Shown: positions 12,131 to 24,819 of the stretch, one piece after another | Layout of the letters: every line of letters starts with the position of its first letter | Position numbering within the stretch: position 1 is the first letter of the stretch | DNA from: Eulemur rufifrons | Lineage: Eukaryota; Chordata; Mammalia; Primates; Lemuridae | Length of the DNA: 64,000 bases | NCBI RefSeq assembly: GCF_041146395.1 | Contig: NC_090986.1 | Coordinates: 47,962,001-48,026,000, forward strand | Reading direction: 5' to 3' | Program-made: the position numbers and the translations under genes | Notes under the pieces: generated by a model | What the model was told of the DNA's origin: nothing | Databases searched by the model: none | Seen by the model: only the letters and a program-made list of their open reading frames with translations

Positions 12131-12889
12131 TCCCTACCTGATTTACCTGGGTAACGAATATTAGATTCAAAAAAATTATCCTTGTGGACATTGAAGGCAA
12201 TGTTCAATTATTTTCCTAAATTCATTGTGACTTAAGATTTCTGATGCCAATTTAATTCTTGTTCCACTTTGATAACATGCGTTTCCTTTAATAAAGATTT
12301 TAAAATCTTTCTCTGTGGATGGTACTCTGAAATCTTGTTATGTTGTGGGACTTTTCTCATTCAAACTGATTGGTAATTAATTGGCCCTTTCAATCTAAAC
12401 AGATCTATTTAAATGTGACCCTAGGAGGAAGGAAAGGCAAAGACTAAGGAAAGGCTAAGTCTGCCACCTTGAAAAGTTATCTTTATTGTTCCTTTTCAGA
12501 ATAAAAAAACCAAGGCTTAGCATGTATGGAAAGTTTAAGTAAACTGATTGATCGAGTTCCTACTTTCAAGCTTGTACTCTACATTGTTCCTTTATTAATA
12601 GGCATATGAATTATGTTAAGAGAAATTCACACACCCACTTAGCCATTAAATTAAGTGATATATAATAAAAGTAAAATTTGTGATGTTATATATAAGCAAC
12701 CATATAATTAATGGCATTTGGGTGGCTTTACCAAAAAATACTAGTAGGATGATATATGCATATCTGTTTATATATTGTAGAGACAGGAATAAAACAAGCT
12801 TAGCAGCTAAGGAATTTTATTTGTAGAAAATGAAGAATTTGTGAAGTACTAACAGGTGACTATGTTCAGTATCTAATCTTAATAATACT
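12131..12889. other. Anonymous sequence
   Basis: No gene or named repeat is recognised. The sequence is AT-rich with no notable simple repeats. Confidence 0.5.
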
Positions 12890-13450
12890 TACTGGCAAAA
12901 AAACTTGCATGCTGTTTAATCCAAGAATTCAACATCAAGAATTTAATTTATAGGTACACTTGCATGTGAATGTGAATAAAGATGTAGGAACAAAATGTGT
13001 ACTGTTTGAACATTTATAATAGGAAATTACTGTAAACAACCTAAGTGTCCATCAATAAAATAGGTTAAATAAATTATGATATATTCATATACTGGCATAT
13101 TAAGCAATAATTCAGAAGAATAGCAGATTTATATGGCTGATATAGAAAGATCTTCAAGGTATATAATAAGTCCAGAGCTTAATATCAATGTCCAGAACTG
13201 GGTGTACCATTTTTTAATTTCTATAAGATATTTTATGCATATACATTATATCCATATAAAGAGCCATTTTTTGAAAAGTAACTCTTAACAATAATTTCTT
13301 CTGGGAACAGAAATAGGACACTGCTAATAGGATGTGAAAGCAAGACTTTTCATTTATAGCACAATATTTCATATCTCTTGTTTTTTATCATATGCATATG
13401 CTTATCATCTACATACTTTTTCAATTAAAATATATAAAAATCATATATCT
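12890..13450 (+). mobile_element. L1M 3'-end fragment
   Basis: The 'caacctaagtgtccatcaat' block, followed by 'aggttaaataaattatgata', 'catactggcatatt', 'aagcaataattcagaag' and 'aagatcttcaaggtatata', is the ORF2 C-terminus/3' UTR of an old mammalian L1 in sense orientation. Many stops mean it is non-functional. Confidence 0.75.
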
Positions 13451-13734
13451 GAGAAAACACAATTTTGTGAGTATATGAAAATCATTGACTTCTACACTCT
13501 AAATAGATGAATTGTACTGTATTTAAATTATATCTCAAAAGAGTTGTTAGTAGAATATGTACATCTACACATACTTTTCCCTGATAATATTCTATTCGAA
13601 AGAATAATTTTAAGATCTAGTTCTCAGAGTTGTCATAGGCTAAGGTACAATGATATTCAGGAAGCAAAAGAAAGCTAGCACTATTGCTAATTATAAAAAC
13701 AAAATATGTGCTATGTGAAAATTCTTGTTAAAAG

Positions 13735-13862
13735 CAATGCACCCATATAATTTAATTTACATCTAATTTGGATATATAGGTATTATTATTCCCGTTTACA
13801 AATGAAATAAGCAAAAAAGAAAGGGATTAAGTTGTTTGTCAAAGATGATACATTTGTAATGT
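13735..13862 (-). mobile_element. MIR SINE fragment
   Basis: 'taggtattattattcccgtt' followed by 'tacaaatgaaataagc' is the antisense MIR signature (normally 'ttattatccccattttacag', then 'atgaggaaac'). Confidence 0.6.
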
Positions 13863-14427
13863 GTTTTTGTTTGGTGTGGTTTTTGGCATTTGACACTAGA
13901 CGAAACTAGTAGAGAGGGATTTGGTGAAGATAAGAAAAGAGAGATTGATAAAAATAAAAAATAAAATCTAACATGTTGCATGGAAAAACAATGCAAGCAA
14001 TAATTCCTAATATTGCATGGGAGACAGTTATACTAAAAAATATTTGATGTTTGTCTATAATTGAAATTGGATTAAGTAGATGTGAATGTACACTTCTGTG
14101 GTGGGTCAGCTTCAAGAAGGTTTTAATGGCTTGGGTCTTTGGAGACGTTGAAACAGCAAGGTGTTTGGGTGGAGGAAACCAAGAGATCCATTAATGCTCA
14201 AAACTTTTAGTTCAGTAATGGGAAGTGAAAGCACTCCCTATGCAGAAATTTTCTGGATTAGAAATGTATCTGAAAGAAAATACTCCTTTTATCTGATACA
14301 TTTTTTTAGGATCTTCTATATCAATGGAGAGATATTAATATGTACTCAATACATAGTTGAAAAAAAAGAAAAATGGAGATCAGTAGGAATCAGTGATTTT
14401 GGACACAGTGAATAAGAAAATACTTGT
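13863..14427. other. Anonymous sequence
   Basis: No gene or named repeat is recognised. The overlapping 69- and 84-codon frames here have no protein-family character. Confidence 0.5.
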
Positions 14428-14502
14428 TTCCATGGGATACATATACCACATTTTATTAATCCACTCATATATTGATGGTCACTTGGGTTGTTTCCACAAC
14501 CC
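14428..14502 (-). mobile_element. Short L1 ORF2 3' fragment
   Basis: 'ccatgggatacatatacca', 'ttattaatccactcatatat', 'tgatggtcacttgggttg' and 'tttccacaa' reproduce, antisense, the part of L1 ORF2 just before the C-terminus. The same block appears in the 48.6 kb L1. Only about 75 bases are present. Confidence 0.65.
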
Positions 14503-14669
14503 AGAAAAGCAAAACAAAAAAGTGAACCCAAAGAACATTTTTTGAGAATGGAGAAAGGGTTTTTTTTCCTGATTATAAGGAGCCAGTCTGATCCTATTGA
14601 ATTTGTGACATCTAGTTCCAGAAAATCAAATTGTGTTAGTCTATTATTCCAACCAGGTTTTAGCGTTTT

Positions 14670-14753
14670 GTGTATGAGTATGTGTGTGTGCATGTGCATG
14701 TAAGCACATGTACACATACATGTGCACACATCTGTATACAAACACATGCATGT
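14670..14753. repeat. GT/CA-rich low-complexity tract
   Basis: 'tgtgtgtgtgcatgtgcatg' is followed by a CA-rich half ('cacatgtacacatacatgtg'). The two halves are partly complementary and could form an imperfect hairpin. Confidence 0.7.
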
Positions 14754-16096
14754 TTCAGGTTGGGTAAACATTAATTCTATACATAATTATAAACTGTATA
14801 TACATATATACAGTATATGTTCCCAAATTCTATAAACCTTCTGTTAGGGTTTTTAAAGAAAGATATTTTTATACAAAGCTGTATTACCTTAAACTACAGA
14901 ATTCCTTCCTCTTCTAAACAATATTTAAAAACGAGGATATCTGAAACATCTTCAGAGGAATGACCCTTTGTTTTGCAGCAAAAGAAATGTTCAGGGTTAC
15001 CACCCTTGCTGCAAATTATCACAAAGTCTGTGAAATAAGAAAGTCAATATGTATTAGACAAAGAAGAGAGAGGAGTGTATAGAGAGTGAACAGGAAAGCA
15101 GCGATGAGAAAAACAGCAGGGGGTTGCTTGTTGAGCCCAGTGACCTTTCTCTATGCCTAATACACTGAAGATTGTGTAGCCCACAGAAAAAAAAATATTT
15201 CTTTCACTCTTTAGTTTTCTATAGACAGGTAAGGATTTTTCTCTCCACTATTTTCTATTTAACTTTAATAATTTTCTCCATTGAGTTTATTGTGCTTATA
15301 AATTCAACTCAGTATAAGCTAAATAAGAGAAATTTATAAGTATCTTGATGTTTTTCCTAATACTATTTATGAAACTCTCCAAGAACTGATAGTATTCTTC
15401 CCCTAACAAGTAATACTATACACACCAAGGGAAATGAAACAGAGCTTAGAGTGAGTCTTGCAGCCTATTAAGCATTTAATAAGTAATAAGGCTCCATCAA
15501 AGTGTGGACTATTTTTTACATATTACAACTGCAGACAGTAATTTCCCAATTTGAGCTATAGAAGCAAGAAGGAGGAAAGCCATTGTGACAGAAGAATCAA
15601 ATTTAAAGTGACTAAGAATAGCTGATTGAATGTATTTTTCATTTGTTAATATGAACTTTCAAGGACTGAGTCATGAATGCAGATAGTTTTGTGCCATTGT
15701 CTATGTGCATGCGTCTCTGGCTCAATATCTCACAATATTGAGATCCTATTTCTTTTCCAATGTCATCATAACTACTTTGATACATTCATTAGTCAGATCT
15801 CCGGATTGCAATTTGTCTTGTCTTGTGATATCAGGGACTAACACCAATATAGGAGATATTAAACATTATTTGATAATTCGGCATGCCTTTCATATTCTGA
15901 TTGTCAAGACTGGCTAATTTCACAAAGTCAAAGTGGTACATTTCAGTGATAGCAGACTTAGTGCCTACTTCCATGGGGAATGTATCACTTATTTCTTCTT
16001 CATTCCACCTTTCAAATCTAGCCTAACCTTATAGCCTTCTGTGAATAAGATACATTATTCATCATCCTCTACTGATCAAATCAAACTACACTGGCA
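14754..16096. other. Anonymous sequence
   Basis: No gene or named repeat is recognised. A 70-codon + frame (15705-15917) has no recognisable domain. Confidence 0.5.
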
Positions 16097-16706
16097 TGTT
16101 TTGATGGGCAGAATGAGTTCTAAGCTGTCCCCAAGATTTCTGCCCTCTGTTCTTCATCCCCCGTATCATCCCTGCTCCTTGAGTGTGGGTGGGACCTAAA
16201 AATGTGATGGAATATCACTACCATGATGTTATATTATATGGCAAAGATAAAGGGATTTTGCTTGGGTAGGCTTGTCCTAATCAGAGCCCTTTGGCTTAGT
16301 CTTTTTCTGATCTCAAGGATTCTCTCACTGGCTTTGAGGACATTAAGCTGCTGTATTTTGAGAGGGCAACATGTTTAGTACTGAGGTGGCCCATAGGAGC
16401 TTAAAGTGACCCTCAAGTGAAAATTTGCAAGAATACAGGGAACTCATTAATCAAACCAAAAAAACCTGAATACTGCCAATAACCTGAATGAATTAAGAAA
16501 TAGATTCTTCCCTAGTCAAGCCTTCAGATGAAAATGCAAACTGCCTGGCATCTTAATTTAAACCTTGTTAGGCTCCGAGCAGAGTACCCAGTGAAGTGGT
16601 GCCCAGACTTTTGACCTATAGAAACTATGACCTAATAAATGAGAGTTTTTTTTTAAACCACTAAGTTCATGGGAATTTGTTATGCAGCAATGGCAAACTA
16701 ATACAA
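16097..16706 (+). mobile_element. MLT1-like (ERVL-MaLR) LTR, near full length
   Basis: It starts 'tgttttgatgggcagaatga' and contains 'atggcaaagataaagggatt', 'ggtaggcttgtcctaatcag' and 'aggattctctcactggcttt'. It ends with the polyadenylation signal in 'gacctaataaatgag', 'taaaccactaagttcatgg' and 'aatggcaaactaatacaa'. This is the usual MLT1-class order. No internal retroviral sequence adjoins it, so it is a solo LTR. Confidence 0.75.
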
Positions 16707-16939
16707 ATGGCTTTGATGTAGACCAAGGTCATCATAATATGAAGTTGGCTGATACTGCTTTGAGGACTATGAAACACGTTGAATGCAGGACTGTGTTAAT
16801 ATAAGGTCTTCAACCAGTGTTGAACACACAGTACATACTGAACAACAGCTGCATGTGTGACTGAATAATTGGTTACCTTATAGTAAATACTTTACACTGT
16901 AGATTACAAACAACTTTGAGATATATTGATTTTTAATGA
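16707..16939. other. Anonymous sequence
   Basis: Nothing is recognised between the LTR and the next MIR. Confidence 0.5.
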
Positions 16940-17075
16940 TAAAATATTATTATGAGTGCTATTATTGAAATATCCATTTTAGAAATGAGAAATATGATTC
17001 ACAGAGAGGCTAAGGAACTTGACTGAAGTCACAGTATTGGTAAGTACCAAATCTACCACTTTAATCTCTTTACCT
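16940..17075 (-). mobile_element. MIR SINE
   Basis: 'tccattttagaaatgagaaa' is followed by 'cacagagaggctaaggaact' and 'actgaagtcacagtattg'. This is the clear antisense MIR core (pattern 'cagagaggttaagtaact', then 'gtcacacagctag'). Confidence 0.82.
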
Positions 17076-17184
17076 ATATTAAACAGAGGTATTGAGAAAG
17101 TAAGTGGATGGAAATGTGTTTCAAAATAAATATAATTCTGATTAACTCATGAAAGCAAGTAGAAATTGCATCAAGAAAATCACT

Positions 17185-17268
17185 TCAGGAGTCTGTTATC
17201 TAACATCTTTGAGTTTCAATTTCTCCATCTATAAAATTGAATTAAAATAGTACCAGATTTATGGAGGG
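17185..17268 (+). mobile_element. MIR SINE fragment
   Basis: 'gagtttcaatttctccatct' followed by 'ataaaattgaattaaaatag' matches the sense MIR core. It is short and diverged. Confidence 0.5.
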
Positions 17269-20200
17269 CAGAAAATTCACACAAACATATCTCTTGCAGA
17301 TTGATAAAAAGAAAATGGCAAATGTGGAGTTTTGAGATTAAAGCTTTTGTAATCTTGTTATTTGCTGTCTTTATAGATATCTGTACATATAATACTAAAA
17401 ATAATGAAGAAAATTAAATCTCTGTTTTAAATCTAATTTAAATTTTTAAAACTGGATTTTATATACTAAAAAGCATTGCTATAGGCTATGGTTAATCTTT
17501 TTTTTATTTTTGTATTTTTAAGCAGTTTAATCATTTGTTCAGTAAGGGTTTGGGTTGTTTACAAAAGTGTTGATCATGCCGCAGTATTTTTCTATCTACC
17601 TCCCAAAAAAGAATGTAAACACTGAGGTTCACTTAAAATGATAATAAAAGCACACTTCTGATTTATTTGTCATCGTTAGCATTTGAAAAGCAATCAAAGC
17701 CACTCTGGAATATTAAGCAAAGGTCTGGTTAATTTATTGAAAGATATTTATCTCTTTGAAAGGGGGACAAAATGCATCTGTTCATTAAATATTCGAAAGA
17801 AAACCATTTGGTAGACATTTTTTTCCTGATAGTCTCATTGATTGAAATAAGTTTCTTTTTAAGAGTAAAAAGGAAAACATTATCATTTTTGTACCACTTA
17901 AAAAATATTAAAATAACCTCTGAAAAAAAGCTTTTTTTACCTTTAAGTTGTTTGGTACTTGATGATATAATTTCAAATTTACTTTTTATTTTTCAAATTA
18001 GCACACACATGCTTGGGCCTAGTAATTACATTTGATATTTCCAAAAAGATTTACTTCATTCACTTGCCTGGAATAACTCCAATGGATCTTGAATAGGACT
18101 TCCTGACAAATACACTTAGATATGAAACATCTTGCAACATGATTGACAGATTCTCATATACACACTAGAGCTAGAGAAAGTAGATGTCATTTTCTGGTGC
18201 TGCAAAAAAAGATAAGTTTAAAATATCTAGTTCTAAATTCAACTAGTAATTTTCTTTACAGTCAGATAAAATTAATAGATTGATATATTGATTCATGAAT
18301 GATCACTAACATTGTATTCTATGCAAAGAAAAAAAATAACAGTAAATTTTCACTATTCATTATGTTTATTTTTTTGTACCATGTCTTAGGAGTACCTGTG
18401 GCAAATTCTCACTTTTGTAAGCATTTGGATTTATTTTCAATAACTGTATTTGAAACATAAAATCTATAAAAAAAAGACAAAACAAATTCTTGTTTATTTG
18501 ATGCAGTTTTATGATTTATACTATCCTAAATCGTAATAGTGCTTATCTTGTACACAAATGTAACAAAATGACTCATCCACCATCGCCGATATTAAACTCA
18601 GACAAGATGCCTTTACATAAGTTTTCACACAAAGCAGAAGTCATTATTCTTTCTGTGATGAATGGGTTTGCAAACACAAGCACTCCTACCTCTGCCTGTA
18701 CTTAAAAAATAACAAAGAAATTGCAATTTTTATCTGTCTATATTTTCCTATAGAGTAAAAAGAGTGTAAAATCAAACATATCAATAAACAGAGGAAGGAA
18801 AATAAAGACATGTATGCAAAGTAGCGAGTTTCAATTTTCAGAAAAGATTTGGAGTTAGGTAGATGATGATGAAGCAGCTATGTGCCTTCTGTGCCTCCAG
18901 GCAAAAGAAAAGCTACCTATAGTCAACATGCCTTGAAAATAGTGCATTTTGACTATGCATCATAACTGACATATGGTATTTCAACATTGTTTTAAATGAC
19001 ATTAACAAGTATAAGTGATTGTGATTATAGACACATAAACATGCATGAATACTTAGGAAGACAGCACTAAAACAACACTTTTAATATTTTATTAAATGGT
19101 TTTTTAAATGTTGTGATAACTCTACCACTTCAATGAAGATTTTCATGAATATCTTTCTAAAAACAACAAAAAAAATGCAGTTCTGCTTTATTATAAAGAA
19201 GCTGCTCATGGATATTGTGAAGAAGGGTGATGAGACAAGTATAAAACTAAGATGGATTATATAAAAACTGAGCAATTTCCAACAATTAGCAGATCATTTT
19301 TACTTGACAAATTGGTACTTTTTAAAAATCTTTTTATCTCAGAGAGAAATTCAATTAGAGGCTTGAAGTCCCCATTGCCTGAGCAGCAGTCACATACACC
19401 TTGTCTCTGTCACAGTGCTTGATATTATCTATAAGTGAGTGACAGTAAAGTCCAGGACTAACAAAGGCTCACTCTGTTCCTGTCAGGAAGCTCTGGTATA
19501 TCTTTCTTATTAGAAGTACCCAGGAGTTTTCTCTGCAGAAGTAGAGTCCTAGAGTATGTAATAGCTTTTTCTGGTTTTTAACCATTTGTATTCCTGAATT
19601 GAAGCAGATATCTCTTTTTATCATGGAAATGCCTGCCCCCTTTTGGCCAAAAACCAGCAATTTAATTTTCATTGAGAAAACACACAACAGAGTTGGGGCC
19701 TTTCCCCACTCCCTTCTGTCTTAAGTTTTACAGTGGTTGACCCGGATCTTCAGTTTTAAGGGGACTCCTATTTTTTATGTTATTCAAAAGTTAAAAATTG
19801 GAAGGTGTATATGATTTTAGTTTATGGACAAAAGAGAAAAGAAGGTCTTTGTTCAAAGATGTTCAAGTTTAAATTTGTTTGTGGTCAGCCATCACAGATT
19901 TATTACTTCGTCCTTGAATCAAATAATTATAGTAATAATTACAGTAGCAGGAATCATAAGGTTAATTAAGATTACAAGTTAAATGTCAACCCTAAAAATT
20001 GTACTTATTTAAAAACCAATTTTACATATTTCTTAACTTGCAACAGCATTGCAAATTATTGACTGTTAAAAGAAAAATAAAAACATTCAGTTTATATTGG
20101 TTGTTAATTTATTACTTGATTTTGATATTGTGATCAGGGAATACTGTTTAGTGGAAAATGTTGTATAGAATATGAATAATAAGAAATACCCAAGGGTAAA

Positions 20201-20786
20201 AATAGCTGATTCAATTTGAATGTGAATAATCAAAGAATGTCAAAAAAGCTGAAGTTTTGGCAGAAAAATAGAATGATTTAAAGCGAGTAATAGGTTGGTC
20301 AAATGCTAACTTTTGATTTTGTGAATGGGAATTAGAATTAGGTTGTAGTTCCTGTTGCAGGGAGGAAAAAGGAAACAGCCCTTCTTGGCTTTGCCCTGAA
20401 AAGGTGATTGATCAAGAATGACAGACATTAAATTTACCTAATTTTGTGTGTGGTATACCAAGTGGTACACCAAATGGCAGAACACACACACAAAAAAAAT
20501 GAAATTAGATGGCATATCATATCTTTTGGAGACAGACTGAAAAATAAATGGTATTTTTTTTAGAAAAGATTACTAGAAAAACCTATACCTGTTGACAAAG
20601 CCATATTATTTTATTTAGTAATTTATTTGATCAAATCTAGTAAGCATAAAGCTAGCAATATTTTCTTGGGACGTTCATGGTCTCAAGAACTCACCATTTC
20701 AATGGCTCCTTGTTTTGTTTTTCTGGGGTTTATATGAAATTCCACTTTATATTTATTTGACAGCATTGTACATTATCCCAGACATT
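17269..20786. other. Long anonymous AT-rich stretch
   Basis: No named repeat or gene is recognised over about 3.5 kb. Frames of 64-87 codons here have no family resemblance. A small palindromic motif 'tggtataccaagtggtacac' near 20453 is flanked by complementary GT/CA runs and could form a short hairpin. Confidence 0.45.
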
Positions 20787-20807
20787 ACACACACAGACAC
20801 ACACACA
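20787..20807. repeat. Short (CA)n microsatellite
   Basis: An interrupted CA run ('acacacacagacacacacac'), about 20 bases long. Confidence 0.8.
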
Positions 20808-20948
20808 TGCGAGCGTATGTTTTGTGTTTCACACAAACCTATACTCAGAAATAGTCTCCCTTATTCTATTTCAAACGGAGCAGTTTGTTAGGAGTTGATG
20901 AAGACAGTAATACTGGTCTTAATGCTTCCTTCAGCTTGACTAAAACTT

Positions 20949-21442
20949 GAGGTACTCTGACTCTAGGCCCTGATCTCCATTTCCTTAGGGCATTTAATGA
21001 CAGGACACATTAGAATTGTAAAATCCTTATCTTCCCTTTTGAGATGTAAATCTTTTCTTAAAAAGGCCTCTTGCAGGTTTTACAACCTCGGGACGTCTTT
21101 GTGCAAGACCTGAGAGCCATCCCTTTGAAATCCATTCATCAAGGACAATGCTGCCCCTATCTCCCAGTTTCCGTGGGAGGCTATGAGCCTAACTTTAGTG
21201 AATGGCCTTGCTTCAAGTTGCAAAACTTCCTCTTCTCATGAAGATAAGAGAAAGCTTGCTTTTGCCTTAGGTAAGGCCAATTAGCAAAAATGAGTGTCTT
21301 CAGATTCCTTCACTCCAATTCTTAAAAAACGTTCCCAACTTTTGTTTTAGTGGGAAGTTCTGTCTCTCTCCTCTATTGCCGTGGCCTGAATAAACCTTTC
21401 TTTTCCTATTTAATTTTGGCTGCTGAAATGTTTGCTTTGACA
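20949..21442 (+). mobile_element. Probable solo LTR (ERV1-like), family not named
   Basis: The block could begin 'tgaggtactctgactctagg' and end 'gctgaaatgtttgctttgac' followed by A, giving TG...CA ends about 494 bp apart. It is GC-richer than its flanks and has a clear AATAAA in 'ggcctgaataaacctttc' (21389-21394) about 50 bases before the 3' end. This is the expected U3-R-U5 layout for a + strand LTR. No gag/pol-like sequence adjoins it. Family and exact ends need a library search. Confidence 0.5.
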
Positions 21443-21922
21443 AAGCCAAATTTATGACGTTATGAACTTTTCTTGTGATGCCGAATGATACTGCAATGTT
21501 TTGTTCAAATTTTCAATTTATAACCTCTTTCTGAACCTCTCTTTCAATCAGATCCAGGAACTTTTCTCCCATTATCCTTTCTTTTGTGTTTATATTCCCA
21601 TGGGGACCAACAGTAGGATGTAGACATAAAACTAGAGTTTTTAAATTTCTTTGTGGCATGAATTTCTTTAACACTCTGGTGAAGCCTACAAATCTCTTAT
21701 TAGAATATTCCATTGAAATCCATAATATAAATACATAGTATTAAAAAGAAGCCAATTATATTAAAATACAGTCATAAAAATATTTTAAAAATTATATTTG
21801 TTTTTTAACACATTGAATAAGATATAGTCACTTGTTTATTAACAATTAGCATCAAAGTAGTGATAAATGATATTTGGAGATATCTATAACAACTAGAAAA
21901 GAAACTCGTAATGTCTGTTAGT
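21443..21922. other. Anonymous AT-rich sequence
   Basis: No feature is recognised. A 66-codon minus frame at 21513-21713 has no domain. Confidence 0.5.
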
Positions 21923-22050
21923 AAATATGAGTGTGATGTGCACCATCTGGGGGATGGACAGGCTTGAAGTTCAGACTGGGGGGTGGGGAGAAGGGCAATA
22001 TACGTAACCTAAACATTTGTACCCCCATAATATGCTGACATAATAAAAAT
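21923..22050 (+). mobile_element. Lineage-specific L1 3' UTR end
   Basis: 'gtgatgtgcaccatctgggg' is followed by 'gatggacaggcttgaagttc', a G-run ('gactggggggtggggag'), 'gggcaatatacgtaacctaa' and 'catttgtacccccataatat', ending at AATAAA. This is the 3' end type I associate with strepsirrhine L1. The same type lies inverted at 35205-35390. It is 5'-truncated to about 130 bp. Confidence 0.75.
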
Positions 22051-22130
22051 CTAAATACTTGCTGATACAGCTGTGGAATTTTTGTGTATAGTCCTAATTA
22101 AGGAAAATGTTTAATTTCAGTTATTAGCAA

Positions 22131-22172
22131 TTTTATTTTATTTTATTTATTTTTATTTTTATTTTTTTTTTT
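22131..22172. repeat. (TTTTA)n-like T-rich tract
   Basis: Imperfect TTTTA/TTTA units run into a T run, directly 3' of the L1 tail region. Confidence 0.85.
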
Positions 22173-23289
22173 GCTATTCAAGTATATAAATGGTCTGGCC
22201 TGGAATAAAAAGACCAGAAGAGTGCTCTGATTCTAAACTAGAACTAGAAATGAAAACTTAAGGCCATAATGGTCCATCCCAGCTTTTCATCATTAATGGC
22301 TTTATATAGGAGATTGTGGCTGAATACCTTTAGAAATAAACTATAAATTCCTTTCATATATTTTTCTTATAAAACTGAAGCAGTGCTAGGCTAGAAATTC
22401 AAGAAGTTGGAATTCCAGCATGATTTCATCACATCTTTATTTTTACTAACCCTCTAACTGCATAAGTATAATATAAAATGCACTTACTCATCTGACTATG
22501 CTAAGTTCAGACGCCTTAGGGACAAGCTGTTCACTTTTCAGTAGTATTTTTGTAGTGTGAGATAGGAAAGGGCCCCCAAAGAAAAGATGCTTTACTAACG
22601 ACAGAGATGCTATAGGGATCATTCACTTACAAGTGTTCTATAACCTCTTCAATATATGAACTTATACAAACATGCGTGTCATTACAGCTATATAAAGCCA
22701 ACTTTATTTACACATTGAAATGCAGTTACACATTTCTCTCCAATCCTGGTTGCTTTGCAGTTCCCCTGTTGTATAAATTTTTGCCATCATAATTTTGAAT
22801 AGACTTTGAAATAAAAAGATAAACAGAAATACAGTTAATAAACTTTTTAGTTAAGAAAGTATTGCTTTTTACAACCATTTCTAACTGATTACACTCCTCA
22901 ATTTATTTTTCATCCTGATATCAGACACTGTCAACCTTACTGAAAGCAAGATAACAAGGAATTTAAAACAAAAAACAACAAATGATTCTAGAATATAAAA
23001 CAAAATCAGGGTGGAAAGACTAATTCTTGAATAGAGATTTAATTGATAATGTAGTTGGAGGGGGTGACAGTTAATGTTAAAATAAATACATTTAAATTCT
23101 ATGTAAGCTATAAGTTCTGCCAAAATTTATTATTATGAACCTGAATATTTTTTCTACAGTGGATTCAGTGCTTCCTAGCTAATTCCTTCATGTTTCATAA
23201 TCATATCTACAATTTTGAAAACATTTTTCTTTGAAAATTACTGAAGGGATGTAATATAATGTAATATTTTTTAGAAGACACATGTCTTT
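22173..23289. other. Anonymous sequence
   Basis: No gene or named repeat is recognised. An 80-codon minus frame (22881-23123) has no domain. Confidence 0.5.
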
Positions 23290-23350
23290 CTATGTATTAA
23301 GCTCTAGCACAGTGCCTGGAATACAGCAGATCATTAATGCAATAAAAAAT
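23290..23350 (+). mobile_element. MIR/L2 3'-end fragment
   Basis: 'ctctagcacagtgcctggaa' followed by 'tacagcagatcattaatgca' matches the shared 'gcctggcacatagtaggcg' tail motif. It is too short to separate MIR from L2. Confidence 0.5.
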
Positions 23351-23699
23351 GGGCAAGGTCAGTTCCTAACAGATTTTTCTTATCAGAGCTACAAAAAGAA
23401 AAATGCAACAGACATATATGGGATATTTAAACATCATCGAGGAAATTAACCTTACACCCTAACTTTCCTTAATCTAAAATAACAATTTCTAAATGTTTCT
23501 TTTAAAATTTTGCATCAGACAGTGTGATATAATCTTTCACTCAGAGAAGGAGCCTACTTCTGACACTTGGCCTATTTTTGTGATAATGACATTAGTTCAG
23601 TTCATTGAAATTCTATTTTCTTTAGATGTATACTCTAAAGCAAAATAAATAGACCTTTTACATATTAAGAAACACAGCAAATGCAATTGACATTACAAT

Positions 23700-23800
23700 C
23701 AGTACTTGCATCCATGGTTCAGCTTCTGAGAATTCAACCAACTGCAGAGCTAAATCTGTGGAGCCAGTGGATATGGAGGGCTACCATATTTACTGTCAAA
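23700..23800. mobile_element. Tigger-like DNA transposon fragment
   Basis: 'ttgcatccatggttcagctt', 'gaattcaaccaactgcagag' and 'gtggatatggagggctacca' resemble the 'cgcggattcaaccaaccgc' and terminal 'atacggagggccgactgt' parts of TcMar-Tigger non-autonomous elements. It has decayed internally. Confidence 0.45.
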
Positions 23801-24819
23801 GACACATGAAAAAATGCAAAAAAAGGAGAAAAATAAAAGAACTGGCAAAAACTTTTCCATTACATAAACTTGTTTAGTTCAATGAGACTATCAAAATGTC
23901 AAAATTCTTTAATATCATTTTTCAGTTATCATCTATACCATTTTTTTGCACTCATATACAATATAATATTGTAGATTACCTTTTCAGGTTTATGTTTCTT
24001 TCTTCCAATTAAATACATCACCTGAAAAGGCAAATATATCTCATATTTTATTTTAAATACAACATCTGTCCATAGTATCTAGTTAATTATCAATTTAAGT
24101 ATATGCCAACTCTTTTATGCCATCACCTGAAATATCTGTCTCCCTCAATCCCAACACAACTAGAAGCCCACCTGGCTAAACTTTTCTTACGTTTCAGTGT
24201 TACATTTGGATAAAAATGCCATAAATACACCTTTTGACCATCATCCAATGTGCTCTTCTTTTCTTGAATTTTTTAAGGTCTATCTTCGTACCTGGTGAGA
24301 GTTGAGACTTTCTAGAATCTAAAGCTCCCCTGTCACCAGAAGTAGGGCTGTTTCTTATTGATGCTAAAGGCCCAGGGAACTAACTAACTAATCCCTTGTT
24401 TGCTGTGTTCCTTTGGACTACAATCCTATTGAATAACAGTCGGTTTATGTTGTCTGGCAAATCCTCTCATTCTCTAATCAAGTTTCTTTTCCATTATCTA
24501 CTGCTGCTTTTCTAAACATAGTCTAATAGTCCATAGTCCAAACAATTTCTTCATAATATCGACAGCCTTCCACTTCATAGACAAAATAAAGAGGAAGGTT
24601 CAAAGAGAAATATTATCAACCTGTAGTTTTTCTCTTAATCTTCAAATTGATCAGGTAGGTCACATCAGTCAGAGACCTTTCCCAATATATTTTCAACTTC
24701 TCCCTTCCTCCCCACCAATCCACTGAAGACACTTTTACTCTACAGTTGATTACTTGCTTAAGTCATAGAATATCCTTCAACATCTCCCTTCCCAGAACTT
24801 CAACAATGGATCTGTGTTT
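23801..24819. other. Anonymous sequence, possibly far-diverged LINE
   Basis: The C/T-rich texture from about 24100 onward could be the worn 5' part of the L2 that follows, but I cannot align it. Confidence 0.4.

Noticed and set aside
14346..14771. 141-codon minus frame with a Cys/Met/Thr repeat start
   Set aside because: The N-terminal part is translated GT/CA low-complexity DNA and the rest includes an L1 scrap.
19110..19220. 36-codon + frame with a protein-like look (contains LLYYKEAAHGYCEEG)
   Set aside because: Stops directly on both sides, no splice signals and no recognised family; short enough for chance in this composition.
20440..20505. Short hairpin around 'tggtataccaagtggtacac' with GT/CA arms
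   Set aside because: Too small and imperfect to call a miRNA precursor or a MITE.
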